Shown one piece after another: positions 44,435-53,447 of a stretch of DNA of 64,000 nt. The DNA is from Devosia ginsengisoli. Its GTDB lineage: Bacteria; Pseudomonadota; Alphaproteobacteria; Rhizobiales; Devosiaceae. The stretch lies in NCBI RefSeq assembly GCF_007859655.1, contig NZ_CP042304.1, forward strand, positions 2,170,001 to 2,234,000, given 5' to 3'. Position numbers and translations under genes: made by a program. The notes under the pieces were generated by a model that saw only the letters and a program-made list of their open reading frames with translations, searched no databases and had not been told where the DNA came from. Positions within the stretch are counted from its first letter, which is position 1; every line of letters starts with the position of its first letter.

Positions 44435-46834
44435 CTAGCCCGCCAGCGCGGCGAGCTTGGCTTCCGCCTCGGCCTTCAGCGCCGGGGCTTGCGGCAGTAC
44501 ATGCGTCAGCAGGTAATGCGGCAGGTCGATATGGTCGAGCGGCCTGGCAAAGTAGAAGCCCTGCAACTGATGGCAGGCTATCCCGGACAGGAACTCCGCC
44601 TGCGCCTGCGTCTCCACGCCCTCGGCGGTGATCTTGAGCTTCAGCGTCTTGCCCAGCGAGGCGATGGCTTTGAGGATGTCGCGCGCCACTTCGTCGTCGC
44701 TCGAGGCATCGACGAAGCTCCGGTCGATCTTGATCTTGTCGAAGGGGAATTTGAGCAGGTAGCTCAGGCTCGAATAGCCGGTGCCGAAATCATCCATGGC
44801 AATGGTCACGCCCAGCGCGCGGATTTCGCCCAGCTTTTCCACCACCGCTTCCGGGTTCTCCATCAGCAGGCCTTCGGTGATTTCGATCTCCAGCCGCGGC
44901 GCGGCCAGCCCCGACATGGCCAGCGCGCGCTTGACCACCACGGAAATGTCCGAGCGGCGGAAATGCTTGGCCGATAGGTTCACCGCGACCGTCAGGTGTT
45001 CCGGCCAGTTGACCGCGGCCAGGCAGGCCTGCTCGATCGTCCAGTCGCCGATATCGACGATGAGGTTGGACTGCTCGGCAATCGGAATGAACTCGGCCGG
45101 TGCCACCAGCCCGCGGATCGGGTGGTTCCACCGCACCAGCGCCTCGAAGCCCGTCGGCCGCGCATCTTCCGCCGAAACCAGCGGCTGGTAGTAGAGCACC
45201 AGTTCATTGTTCTTGATCGCGTCGCGCAATTCCACTTCCAGCAGCCGCCGTTCGCGGGCTTCGGAATCCATCTGGCTCTCGAAGAAGCGATAGACCGACC
45301 GTCCATCCGCCTTAGCCCGATAGAGCGCCAGGTCGGCATTGCGCAGGATCTGGTCCGGCCGCGTCCCGTTCATCGGCGCCATGGCAATGCCAATGCTGAC
45401 CCCGATATTGATCTGCTCGTCATCGATCACATAGACCTGCTTGATCTCCTCGATCATGCGGGCGGCCAGGGGGCCGACACTGTCCACGTTGCAATCATTG
45501 GGCAGGATAACGGCGAATTCGTCGCCGCCCAGCCGCGCCACCAGGTCGTTTTCGCGCACCAGCCCCTGGATGCGCCGCGCCACCTGTGTCAGCAACCGGT
45601 CACCGGCCATATGGCCACGACTGTCATTGACCGATTTGAACTGGTCCAGATCGAGGAACATCACCGAAAACGGCGTGCCGTAGCGCTCCAGCCGCGCCAC
45701 GCAGGAATTGAGCTGTTCGGTGAATTTGGTGCGGTTGAGCAGGCCCGTCATCGGGTCGTGATGCGCCAGCATGGTAATGCGGCGTTCCGCCAGCTTGCGC
45801 TCGGTCACGTCCGAGCCGGTGCCGATATAACCCAGATAGTTGCCGCCCTCGTCGAAGGCCGGCTTGCCCGTCAGGCTCCACCAGCACTCCCTACCATCGG
45901 CAGTCACCTGCAATTCGATATCCTGGAAGGTCTGTTGCTCCAGCACATCCTGCTCCAGATGCGCCATCAGCGGATCATTGGGCGGCGTGATGCAACGCAG
46001 GAAATGCACGAAATCGGCGCCCACCAGCGCCTCCTCGGCCACGCCGGTCGCCGTGGTGAAACCCGCCGACATACGGTTGATGGCGCCATCGGCATCAAAG
46101 CCCCAGATCCAGTCCGATTTGCTCTGCTCGAATTCGCGCAGCAGCAGGCCGATGATCTCCCCCCTCTCCTTGAGCTGGGTTTCCGAGGCACGATGCGCCA
46201 CGAAGCCCGCCGCATGGTTGAGCGAGATGACCACCATGACGAAGGTAAAAACCGTCAGCAGCGTGCCATACATCCAGATTTCGCGCGTGGAATCGAGCCC
46301 GGGTACCATGCTCAGCGCACCGACGATGAGCGGGACGGAGAACGCCGCCAGGGCCTGTGGATAGACCATCAGGGCCATCATCGAGATGCAGAGCAGGCCG
46401 CCCGTACCAACAGTGGCGGCGCTGCGAATGGCCGGGTCCTGCCCCAGCGGCAGCACGTTCAATATGAAGCCCCAGAGGGCGCCCAGCGCCATGGCATAGA
46501 TAATGGTGCGAATGACCGCATTGCGCGGCGGGCCTTCAGCTTGTTTCCGCGGATGCACGAAAGCCAGGTAGGAACCGTGCAGCCCGATGGCGATGATGAT
46601 GCTGGTCGCCGCAAGGATCGACCAGAACTGTGCCGTCTGCCAGGTCAGGGCCAGGAACACCGCCGAGACCGCCAGCGAAGCCGCCAGTACGGCCGGCGCC
46701 ATCTGCGTCACCGACCCGAGCTGCTGGCGCAGCAGCTTGTCGCGCACATGCGGTGACAGATCGTCCGCCCCGATGGCGCGATCGACAAAGCCGTTGATAC
46801 GAGAAATCAGGCCCCAGACCGGTATGACACTCAT
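44435..46834 (-). CDS. membrane GGDEF-EAL cyclic-di-GMP protein with PAS domain
   Basis: 799 aa. An N-terminal membrane module of about five to six helices (residues ~45-210) is followed by a PAS domain (~235-350, SKSDWIWGFDADGAINRMSA). The GGDEF domain (~360-525) has an intact LGGDEFAV active site; the EAL domain (~540-785) has FEALVRWNHP, EITEGLLMENPE and DDFGTGYSSLSYLLKF. Both catalytic motifs look intact, so it may make or break c-di-GMP depending on the signal. Stands alone on the minus strand. Confidence 0.92.
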   Translation of the reverse strand: MSVIPVWGLISRINGFVDRAIGADDLSPHVRDKLLRQQLGSVTQMAPAVLAASLAVSAVFLALTWQTAQFWSILAATSIIIAIGLHGSYLAFVHPRKQAEGPPRNAVIRTIIYAMALGALWGFILNVLPLGQDPAIRSAATVGTGGLLCISMMALMVYPQALAAFSVPLIVGALSMVPGLDSTREIWMYGTLLTVFTFVMVVISLNHAAGFVAHRASETQLKERGEIIGLLLREFEQSKSDWIWGFDADGAINRMSAGFTTATGVAEEALVGADFVHFLRCITPPNDPLMAHLEQDVLEQQTFQDIELQVTADGRECWWSLTGKPAFDEGGNYLGYIGTGSDVTERKLAERRITMLAHHDPMTGLLNRTKFTEQLNSCVARLERYGTPFSVMFLDLDQFKSVNDSRGHMAGDRLLTQVARRIQGLVRENDLVARLGGDEFAVILPNDCNVDSVGPLAARMIEEIKQVYVIDDEQINIGVSIGIAMAPMNGTRPDQILRNADLALYRAKADGRSVYRFFESQMDSEARERRLLEVELRDAIKNNELVLYYQPLVSAEDARPTGFEALVRWNHPIRGLVAPAEFIPIAEQSNLIVDIGDWTIEQACLAAVNWPEHLTVAVNLSAKHFRRSDISVVVKRALAMSGLAAPRLEIEITEGLLMENPEAVVEKLGEIRALGVTIAMDDFGTGYSSLSYLLKFPFDKIKIDRSFVDASSDDEVARDILKAIASLGKTLKLKITAEGVETQAQAEFLSGIACHQLQGFYFARPLDHIDLPHYLLTHVLPQAPALKAEAEAKLAALAG

Positions 46835-47037
46835 ACCTTAACCTGCAGCGATACCACTTAATTTTGCGTATGTAGCGCCACCTATTCGCAAGAATACTCC
46901 AGTATTACTGTTCATTAAGCTCAAATCTGAAGAAACGCAGGTTACTCAAAATAAACCGAGACGATTAAGTCGTTTTTTAAATGACATCAGTAGTTTTTCA
47001 TACCGAAGAGGCGAAAAGTCTCATTTGGAGAGCGTCC
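46835..47037. other. AT-rich divergent promoter region
   Basis: About 200 nt, clearly richer in A+T than the rest of the window (for example 46855-47010). It separates the GGDEF-EAL gene from the alpha-oxoamine synthase gene and must hold both promoters. No EcfG-type element, strong palindrome or small gene was found. Confidence 0.55.
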
Positions 47038-48393
47038 ATGACTATCAAGACCAATTTGGTCCCCGAAGCCGCACTGACCGGCAGCCTGCGTGACTTCCGC
47101 AGCCCCGAGGGCCCGGACCTGATCGCCCGGACCGACGGCTTCTATGACTGGCAGAACCTGCGGCGCGAGCATGAGCTCTGGCCCTATGCCCGTTCGACCT
47201 CCACCGCTCCCCAAGCGCGCTGCGAAGCCCGCAGCGACACCGGCGAAATTTTTGCCGGCATCAATTTCGCCAGCCAGGACTATCTGAGCCTGTCATCCCA
47301 TCCCGCCGTCAAGGCCGCCGCCATCGAGGCGATCAACGAATACGGCGTCCATAGCGCCGGCTCGGCCGCCTTGCTCGGCAACACCGCCAATTCACTACTG
47401 CTCGAACAGGGGCTGTCCGAATTCCTCGGGGGTCGCGAGATCGTGCTCTACCCCACCGGCTGGGCTGCCGGCTACGGCTCGGTACAGGGCTTCGTGCGCG
47501 GCAACGACCATGTCGTGATGGATATCCTGGCCCATTCCTGCCTGCAGGAGGGCGCCAAGGCGGCCACCCAGAACATCCACTATCACGGCCATCTCAACCT
47601 CGAAGCTCTGGCCCGCAAACTGCAGCGCATCCGCGCCAGCGACCAGGTCAACGGCATCCTGGTGGTCACCGAGAGCCTGTTCTCGATGCATTCCGACACG
47701 CCGGACCTGCTGGCCATGCGCGCGCTGTGCAACGAATTCAGCGCCACGCTGCTGGTCGATTGCGCCCACGACCTGGGCTCCATCGGCGAGGACGGCCTGG
47801 GCCATCTCGGCCTGCAGAATGCGCTCGACGCCGCCGATATCATCATCGGCAGCTTCTCCAAGACCTTCGGCTCCAATGGCGGCTTCATCGCGGTCAAGAG
47901 CCGCGCCACCGCCGAATATCTCAAATATTACAGCGCCACCCACACCTTCTCGAACGCGCTTTCGCCGGTACAGGCGGCGTCGGTGCTCTGCGCACTCAAT
48001 ATCGTGCGTTCCGAAGAGGGCCGCCTGCTGCGCCGCAAGCTGATGGACAACATCCTCTACCTGCGCGCCGAAATGACCCGGGCGGGCCTCCAGACCCTGG
48101 GCGACCCCTCGCCCATCGTGCCGGTGAGCCTGGGGCTCGAAGGCGTCGGGCGCTTTGCCAGCCGGCACCTGATGGCCATGGGCGGCATCGCCAATCTGGT
48201 GGAATATCCCGCCGTGCCGCAGGGCGGCGCCCGCTTCCGCTTCCAGGTCATGGCCGCCCATACGCGCGACGATATCGACCAGGTCGTGGCCATTCTGGCC
48301 AGCGCCATGCGCGAAGCCGATCTCGAATACCGCCTCGGCCACGAGGGCCGGCAGGATACGGGTCCCGCCCGTGCAGCGACCGCTGCGGCCTGA
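47038..48393 (+). CDS. PLP-dependent alpha-oxoamine synthase family protein (CqsA/LqsA/SPT/ALAS-like)
   Basis: 451 aa from the ATG at 47038, with GGAGAG upstream. Fold-type I class II enzyme: NFASQDYLSLSSHPAVKAAA, GVHSAGSAALLGN, His166 for PLP stacking, VDCAHDLGSIG (Asp241, His244) and Schiff-base Lys275 in GSFSKTFGSNGGF. The usual DEAH is DCAH. The family condenses an amino acid with an acyl-CoA. Relatives make 5-aminolevulinate, sphingoid bases or alpha-hydroxyketone autoinducers. A ~70-residue N-terminal extension precedes the core. It is tandem with a response regulator, facing a six-TM hybrid kinase, which favours a signalling role. Confidence 0.82.
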   Translation: MTIKTNLVPEAALTGSLRDFRSPEGPDLIARTDGFYDWQNLRREHELWPYARSTSTAPQARCEARSDTGEIFAGINFASQDYLSLSSHPAVKAAAIEAINEYGVHSAGSAALLGNTANSLLLEQGLSEFLGGREIVLYPTGWAAGYGSVQGFVRGNDHVVMDILAHSCLQEGAKAATQNIHYHGHLNLEALARKLQRIRASDQVNGILVVTESLFSMHSDTPDLLAMRALCNEFSATLLVDCAHDLGSIGEDGLGHLGLQNALDAADIIIGSFSKTFGSNGGFIAVKSRATAEYLKYYSATHTFSNALSPVQAASVLCALNIVRSEEGRLLRRKLMDNILYLRAEMTRAGLQTLGDPSPIVPVSLGLEGVGRFASRHLMAMGGIANLVEYPAVPQGGARFRFQVMAAHTRDDIDQVVAILASAMREADLEYRLGHEGRQDTGPARAATAAA

Positions 48394-48406
48394 CACGGAG
48401 ATTGCG

Positions 48407-48790
48407 ATGGCCCCTAAGCTCTTAGCCGTCGATGACGACGCCCCGTCAGCCGAACTGATCGTTCGGGTGGCGGAGCGTTGCGGCTATGACGCCTTTGCTA
48501 CTTCCGACTCGCGCGGGGTGATCAATCTCGTCGCCGCCCTACGCCCCGATGTCATGGCGGTGGACATTTCCATGCCCCATGTCGACGCCATCGAGCTCTT
48601 CCGCCTGCTCGCAGAGGCGCGTTACCCCGGCGACCTCATCATCGTCAGCGGCCAGGACGAGCAGACGCTGAGCATGGTGCAGCGCACCGCCGAACTCATG
48701 GGCCTCAACCGCCCGCATGTGCATCAGAAGCCGCTCGACTTCGCCCACCTGCGCGAAACGCTCACCATAAGGCTGGCCAAGGCGGGGTGA
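48407..48790 (+). CDS. single-domain response regulator
   Basis: 127 aa from the ATG at 48407. Receiver motifs: LAVDDDAPSAELIVRVAERC, phospho-acceptor Asp53 in MAVDISMP, Ser81 and Lys108 in HQKPLD. No output domain. It lies 13 nt after the alpha-oxoamine synthase gene and must be co-transcribed. It probably takes phosphate from the nearby hybrid kinase. Confidence 0.88.
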   Translation: MAPKLLAVDDDAPSAELIVRVAERCGYDAFATSDSRGVINLVAALRPDVMAVDISMPHVDAIELFRLLAEARYPGDLIIVSGQDEQTLSMVQRTAELMGLNRPHVHQKPLDFAHLRETLTIRLAKAG

Positions 48791-48795
48791 TCTCT

Positions 48796-48826
48796 CTTCA
48801 CCTCTCTCCCAAAGGGAGAGGTGAAG
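48796..48826. terminator. hairpin between convergent response-regulator genes
   Basis: CTTCACCTCTC (48796-48806) pairs with GAGAGGTGAAG (48816-48826). It serves as a bidirectional transcript end. Confidence 0.6.
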
Positions 48827-48830
48827 ATCC

Positions 48831-49226
48831 CTAGCCGAAATTCATCGCGGCTTCGGGCATCTTCGGACCGAGCACGGCCTGCATCTTGCCCAGGAGGCGC
48901 GGCAGATCCACCGGCTTGGTGTCAAAGTCGATGCAGCCAGCCGCCAGCGCCTTGGCGCGATCGCTTTCGAACGCACTCGCCGTCAGGGCAATGATCGGCA
49001 AGGCCGCCGTTTCGGGGTCGGCGTGGATACGGCGCGTGGCCTCGCAACCATCCATTTCGCCCAGCCCGATATCCATGAGGATCACATCAGGCATCAGCGT
49101 CCTGGCCGCGGCAATGCCACTGGGGCCGTCTTCGGCGAAGCGGATGGAAAAGCCGCGCCGCTCCAGCCGCCGGCCGAGCACGTCGCGATTGATCGGGTTG
49201 TCTTCGACAATGAGAACCAGCGCCAT
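48831..49226 (-). CDS. single-domain response regulator (CheY/DivK-like)
   Basis: 131 aa. VLIVEDNPINRDVLGRRLER, Asp52 in VILMDIGLGEMDG, Thr in ALTASAFESD and Lys in FDTKPVD: a complete receiver. It starts 11 nt after the hybrid kinase stop, with AGGGAATATCAAT before the ATG, so it is the second gene of a kinase-receiver operon. Confidence 0.92.
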   Translation of the reverse strand: MALVLIVEDNPINRDVLGRRLERRGFSIRFAEDGPSGIAAARTLMPDVILMDIGLGEMDGCEATRRIHADPETAALPIIALTASAFESDRAKALAAGCIDFDTKPVDLPRLLGKMQAVLGPKMPEAAMNFG

Positions 49227-49237
49227 ATTGATATTCC

Positions 49238-51097
49238 CTATGCGTTGGCAGCCTTGGCGCGCGGCTGGCCACGCACCGCCTTGAGCCCCGCCAGCGCCGC
49301 CTTGACCTTGCTGGCGTCGAACGGCTTCATCACGATGCCATCAGCTCCCGCCGCCAGCGCCTTGGCGCGTTCGCTGAGGATAGAGATCATGAAAACCGGA
49401 ATATCTGATGTCACCGGATCGGCCTTGAGCGCCGCCAGCACGTCCCAGCCGTCGAAACCGGGCATCAGGATATCGAGGAAGATCGCCGCCGGCTTGACGG
49501 TGCGGGCAATCTGCAGCGCTGATTGCGGGGCGTCCGTGCAGATCGGGGTATAGTCTTCCTTCATGAACAGCCGCTCGGCCAGTTCGAGGAAAGCGCGGTC
49601 GTCATCCACCACCAGCAGGCGCGGGCGCCGCTCGTGGTCCGGCATATGCCCGCTCATCGCTGCAAAACCGGCCTTGCGCTGATCGGCCTCGGCCTCGCTT
49701 TCAGCCAGAAACGCCTCGTCCTGCACCGCTGCCCGCGCTATCGGAGCCGCCTGCCCTGCTGCGGACTGCTCTGAAGGCGCCGGCAGGCGAATGGTAAAGC
49801 GGCTGCCCTTGCCCAACTCGCTTTCGATCTCGATCTGCCCGCCCATCAGCCGGCACAGATTCTGGCTCAGCGACAGGCCCAGCCCCGTTCCGCCATAGAC
49901 CGCAGCAATCCTGGAATTGGCCTGGGTGAAATTGGAGAACAGCGCATTCTGCTGCTCACGCGAAATGCCGATGCCGCTATCGATCACGGCGATTTCCAGC
50001 CATTCCGCGTTCCGCGATGCGGCCAGGGTGATCTGCCCGTTCTGCGTAAACTTGGCGGCGTTGGAGAGCAGGTTGAAAATGGCCTGGCGCAGCTTGGTCG
50101 CGTCGGCCCTGACGGTGCCCAGTTCCGATCGCTTTTCGACCGAGAAACTGTTGGTATTCTTGGCCGCCAGCGGCCGCGCCGTGGCTTCGACGTCGTCGAT
50201 CAGCTTGTCGAGATCGACGTTTTCCAGATGCAGGGCCATCTTGCCCGCCTCGATCTTGGAAATGTCGAGAATGTCGTTGACCATGGCCAGCAGGTGCTTG
50301 CCCGCCGCGCTGATCTTCTGCAGGTCCGCGATCTGTTCGCCGCGCCCGTCGAGCTCGGCATCTTCCAGCAGGATTTCCGAATAGCCCAGCACCGCATTGA
50401 GCGGCGTACGCAGTTCATGGCTCATCTTGGCGAGGAATTCCGACTTGGCGCCATTGGCCCGCTCGGCCTCGTCCTTGGCCTGGGTCAGCGCCTTGAGCGT
50501 ATATTGGTGCCGGTCGATTTCCTTGATCAGCTCGGACTGGCTGTCCACCACGCTCGAATAATAGGCGGCCATCATGAACACGTAGATGTTCGAGCCCAGC
50601 GCCGACAGCACCCCGGCGACAACCATGTTTTCGACCGGAATATGGGTCGGGAAGTCGCCATAGAGATAGAAGCCATACAGCGCGACAATGCCCAGCGTGA
50701 TCTGGCTGAAAACGAAAACGCGCGCCGTCCAGGTCGAGCCCAGATACATGAAGGCGAGCAGCGGCACGAGCACCAGCCACACCAGGAAGGGCGAAGAGGT
50801 GCCGCCGTAATTGTAGGTGCCCCACATGATGCAGAAGGTCAGGTTCAGCACCGAGGCCATGGCCAGCGGCGTATAGGCGCGCGGAAACAGCTTCACCAGC
50901 GCCAGGAACGGCCAGAAACCGTAGATGGATGCCGCCAGGATCGGCACATGCCACAGCGGCTGCGGATCGGCGAACCACAGGAAAAGCGGAATGGGCGTGG
51001 CGATGATCGGCCCGAAAATGTGGCTGATGATGAACATCTGCACCCGCTTGCGCGTATGCAGGTCGCCACTGAGATGCGCGGGGATGAACCAGTTCAT
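49238..51097 (-). CDS. six-TM hybrid sensor histidine kinase/response regulator
   Basis: 619 aa from the ATG at 51097 (GCAGGGGGTG upstream; a GTG at 51172 would add 25 residues). Six hydrophobic helices lie in residues ~22-180, with almost no periplasmic loop. A linker is followed by HisKA with His227 (FLAKMSHELRTPLNAVLGYS), HATPase (NLLSNAAKFTQNGQ; GGTGLGLSLSQNLC) and a C-terminal receiver (LLVVDDDRAFLEL; FLDILMPGFDGWD). CqsS, the Vibrio CAI-1 receptor, has the same 6TM-kinase-receiver order. It is convergent with the alpha-oxoamine synthase/response-regulator pair. Confidence 0.9.
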   Translation of the reverse strand: MNWFIPAHLSGDLHTRKRVQMFIISHIFGPIIATPIPLFLWFADPQPLWHVPILAASIYGFWPFLALVKLFPRAYTPLAMASVLNLTFCIMWGTYNYGGTSSPFLVWLVLVPLLAFMYLGSTWTARVFVFSQITLGIVALYGFYLYGDFPTHIPVENMVVAGVLSALGSNIYVFMMAAYYSSVVDSQSELIKEIDRHQYTLKALTQAKDEAERANGAKSEFLAKMSHELRTPLNAVLGYSEILLEDAELDGRGEQIADLQKISAAGKHLLAMVNDILDISKIEAGKMALHLENVDLDKLIDDVEATARPLAAKNTNSFSVEKRSELGTVRADATKLRQAIFNLLSNAAKFTQNGQITLAASRNAEWLEIAVIDSGIGISREQQNALFSNFTQANSRIAAVYGGTGLGLSLSQNLCRLMGGQIEIESELGKGSRFTIRLPAPSEQSAAGQAAPIARAAVQDEAFLAESEAEADQRKAGFAAMSGHMPDHERRPRLLVVDDDRAFLELAERLFMKEDYTPICTDAPQSALQIARTVKPAAIFLDILMPGFDGWDVLAALKADPVTSDIPVFMISILSERAKALAAGADGIVMKPFDASKVKAALAGLKAVRGQPRAKAANA

Positions 51098-51243
51098 CAC
51101 CCCCTGCAGAAAGGTCAGGATAGCCACGGCCGGCCTCGCGCGAGAGTACTGGCTCAACTCTGGCCGCAACACTTTGAGAAGTCGTAAACTATCGTTCGGA
51201 AGGTGAAGGTAAGCGAGGGCGAAACGCCCTCAGCACGCCGGGC

Positions 51244-51371
51244 CCCACCCCACCCTCAATCCCTCCCCATCAAGGGGAGGGAGGCGCATGGGCGAGGCCA
51301 GTGGTCCAATATTGTCTCATCCACCAAACAGGCTTCCCTCCCCCTTGTGGGGAGGGAATGAGGGTGGGGGT
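51244..51371. repeat. CCCTCCCC-type palindromic repeat
   Basis: CCCACCCCACCCTCAATCCC, CTCCCCATCAAGGGGAGGGA ... CCCTCCCCCTTGTGGGGAGG, GAATGAGGGTGGGGGT: the same composite inverted structure as at 23511 and 24522. It lies between uxuA and the hybrid kinase gene. Confidence 0.75.
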
Positions 51372-51403
51372 GAGCCACAAGCAAAAAAAGCAGCCGTAGC
51401 CGA

Positions 51404-52618
51404 CTACCGCAGCCCCAGCTCTTCATGCTCCAGCGCCATCATCACGCCGCGCAATTCGGCCAGTCCCTTCATCCGCCCGATGGTCGGATAGCCCGGCTGC
51501 GAGCGCCGGCCGAGATCGTCGAGAATGTCCTGCCCGTGATCGGGGCGCATGGGAATGATGTGGTCCTTGCGGCCCGCCGCCTTGCGCTTCTTCTCCTCGC
51601 GTACCACGGCCGCGATCAGCGCGACCATATCGGTATCGCCGGCGAGATGCTCGGCCTCGTAGAACGAGCCGACAATGTCGTCATTGTCGCGCTTGACGTT
51701 GCGCAGATGCAGGAAATGTACCTTGTCGCCCAGCCGCTCCATCATGCCCGGCAGGTCATTGTCCGGCCGCGCGCCGAGGGAGCCCGAGCACAGCGTCATG
51801 CCATTGGCGGGGCTCTCCACCGCATCGAGAATGTACTTGTAGTCCGCCTCGGTCGACATGACGCGCGGCAGGCCGAGCAAAGCGAACGGCGGGTCGTCCG
51901 GATGGCAGCAGAGCCGCAGGCCCAGGTCTTCTGCCGTGGGCACGACCGCATCGAGGAAGTCGACGAAATTGGCGCGCAGCCGCTCGCGGGTGATGGCGCC
52001 ATATTCGTCGAGATGGCTCTGCACATCCTCCAGCGTCATGGACTCCGTCGAGCCCGGCAGGCCCATCGTGACATTGCGCGCCAACTGCTTGCGGGCCGCA
52101 TCGTCCATATTGGCAAAGCGCCGCTCCGCCTCGTCGGCAATGGCATTGGTATAGTCAGTGGCAGCGCCCCGGCGCTGCAGCACATGGATGTCGAAGGCAG
52201 CGAAGTCGTTGATGTCGAAGCGCATGCACGAGCCGCCATTGGGCACGTTCCAGCGCAGGTCGGTGCGCGTCCAGTCCAGCACCGGCATGAAATTGTAGCA
52301 GATGACCTCGATGCCACTATCGGCGAGGTTCTTCATCGAGACCTTGTAGTTCTCGATATGCTCGCTCCAGCCGTCCTTCTGCTTCTTGATGTCTTCGGAA
52401 ACCGGCAGGCTTTCCACCACGTCCCAGGTCAGGCCCGACGGCGTGCCATCCTTGCGCGTGCCGATCTCGGCATGGCGTTTGGCGATCTCCTCGGGCGTCC
52501 ACACCGCGCCATTGGGCACATGATGCAAGGCGCTGACCACGCCCACGGCACCGACCTGGGTGATATCATCGATGCTGCACAGGTCTTTGGGTCCGAACCA
52601 CCGCCAGGTCTGTCGCAA
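51404..52618 (-). CDS. uxuA: mannonate dehydratase
   Basis: 404 aa from a TTG at 52618 (GGAG 8 nt upstream), giving the usual N-terminus MRQTWRWFGPKDLCSIDDIT; a GTG at 52660 is less likely. It carries GAVGVVSALHHVPNGAVWTP, RLCCHPDDPP and HFLHLRNVKRDNDDIVGSFY of the UxuA family, including the His/Cys metal ligands. It converts D-mannonate to 2-keto-3-deoxygluconate in glucuronate breakdown, converging with the KduI/KduD route encoded nearby. Confidence 0.94.
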   Translation of the reverse strand: MRQTWRWFGPKDLCSIDDITQVGAVGVVSALHHVPNGAVWTPEEIAKRHAEIGTRKDGTPSGLTWDVVESLPVSEDIKKQKDGWSEHIENYKVSMKNLADSGIEVICYNFMPVLDWTRTDLRWNVPNGGSCMRFDINDFAAFDIHVLQRRGAATDYTNAIADEAERRFANMDDAARKQLARNVTMGLPGSTESMTLEDVQSHLDEYGAITRERLRANFVDFLDAVVPTAEDLGLRLCCHPDDPPFALLGLPRVMSTEADYKYILDAVESPANGMTLCSGSLGARPDNDLPGMMERLGDKVHFLHLRNVKRDNDDIVGSFYEAEHLAGDTDMVALIAAVVREEKKRKAAGRKDHIIPMRPDHGQDILDDLGRRSQPGYPTIGRMKGLAELRGVMMALEHEELGLR

Positions 52619-52750
52619 ATCAGGCACTCCACTCTTCTTGTATGGTAGAGGCCATGCCACATCCCCGCCCCTGGGAAAAGCCCTATTCGCTCGCGGGCAG
52701 CAACCAGGTGTCGAACCCGGCCCGGTACGACGGCACGATGCGGCCGGGTT

Positions 52751-53368
52751 TCATTTCCGCATCTCCCGGTCGTAGACGAATTTCGGCATTTCCCAGCGGA
52801 AGATCAGGGCCAGGACACGCAGGACAAAACCGATGGCGATGGCAATAATGGCCATCAGGTCGCCCGGCAGCCCGCCGATCAGGCCGACGTAGTAGACGCC
52901 ACCGGTCACCATGGAGACGGTGGCATAGAGCTCGCCCTGGAAAATCAGCGGAACGTCATTGCACAGCACGTCGCGCAGGATGCCGCCCGCCGTCCCCGTC
53001 ACCATGCCGGCCACGATGACGATGATGGGATGCACGCCCGCCTCGATGCCAATATTGCAGCCGATGACGGTGAAGACGACGAGCCCCAGCGCATCGAGCA
53101 GCAGGAACGGCCAGCGCAGGCGATCGACCAGCCGCGCCAGCGGAATGGTGATCAGGGCCGCAGCACAGACCTCCAGCAGGAGATAGGGGTTTTCGACCCA
53201 GACCAAAGGATAGTGATCGAGCAGAATGTCCCGCAAGGTTCCTCCGCCCAAAGCCGTGACGCAGGCGATAAGGCAGACGCCAAACCAGTCCATGTTCCGT
53301 CGGCCTGCCGCGAGCGCCGCAGTCATCGCTTCGGCGGCAATGGCTATGTAGAAGGCAATGAGCAGCAT
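52751..53368 (-). CDS. TRIC/YadS-family (UPF0126) cation channel-like membrane protein
   Basis: 205 aa with about seven hydrophobic helices. Two homologous halves each hold the glycine-rich motif (LGGGTLRDILLDHYPL; TGTAGGILRDVLCNDVPL) of the UPF0126/trimeric intracellular cation channel family. Prokaryotic members conduct K+. Unrelated to its neighbours. Confidence 0.9.
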   Translation of the reverse strand: MLLIAFYIAIAAEAMTAALAAGRRNMDWFGVCLIACVTALGGGTLRDILLDHYPLVWVENPYLLLEVCAAALITIPLARLVDRLRWPFLLLDALGLVVFTVIGCNIGIEAGVHPIIVIVAGMVTGTAGGILRDVLCNDVPLIFQGELYATVSMVTGGVYYVGLIGGLPGDLMAIIAIAIGFVLRVLALIFRWEMPKFVYDREMRK

Positions 53369-53447
53369 GCTCCGTCCTGACTTGTCGAAACCGGGTTGTC
53401 TTGCGCCACGTTATCGCAAGAGATTGCCGCGTCCAGTGAGAGCCAGC

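Noticed and set aside
44996..46756. 586-codon open frame on the + strand
   Set aside because: Antisense to the GGDEF-EAL gene, whose motifs are unambiguous.
46981..47037. Earlier start at 46981 for the alpha-oxoamine synthase
   Set aside because: No ribosome site; the ATG at 47038 has GGAGAG at good distance.
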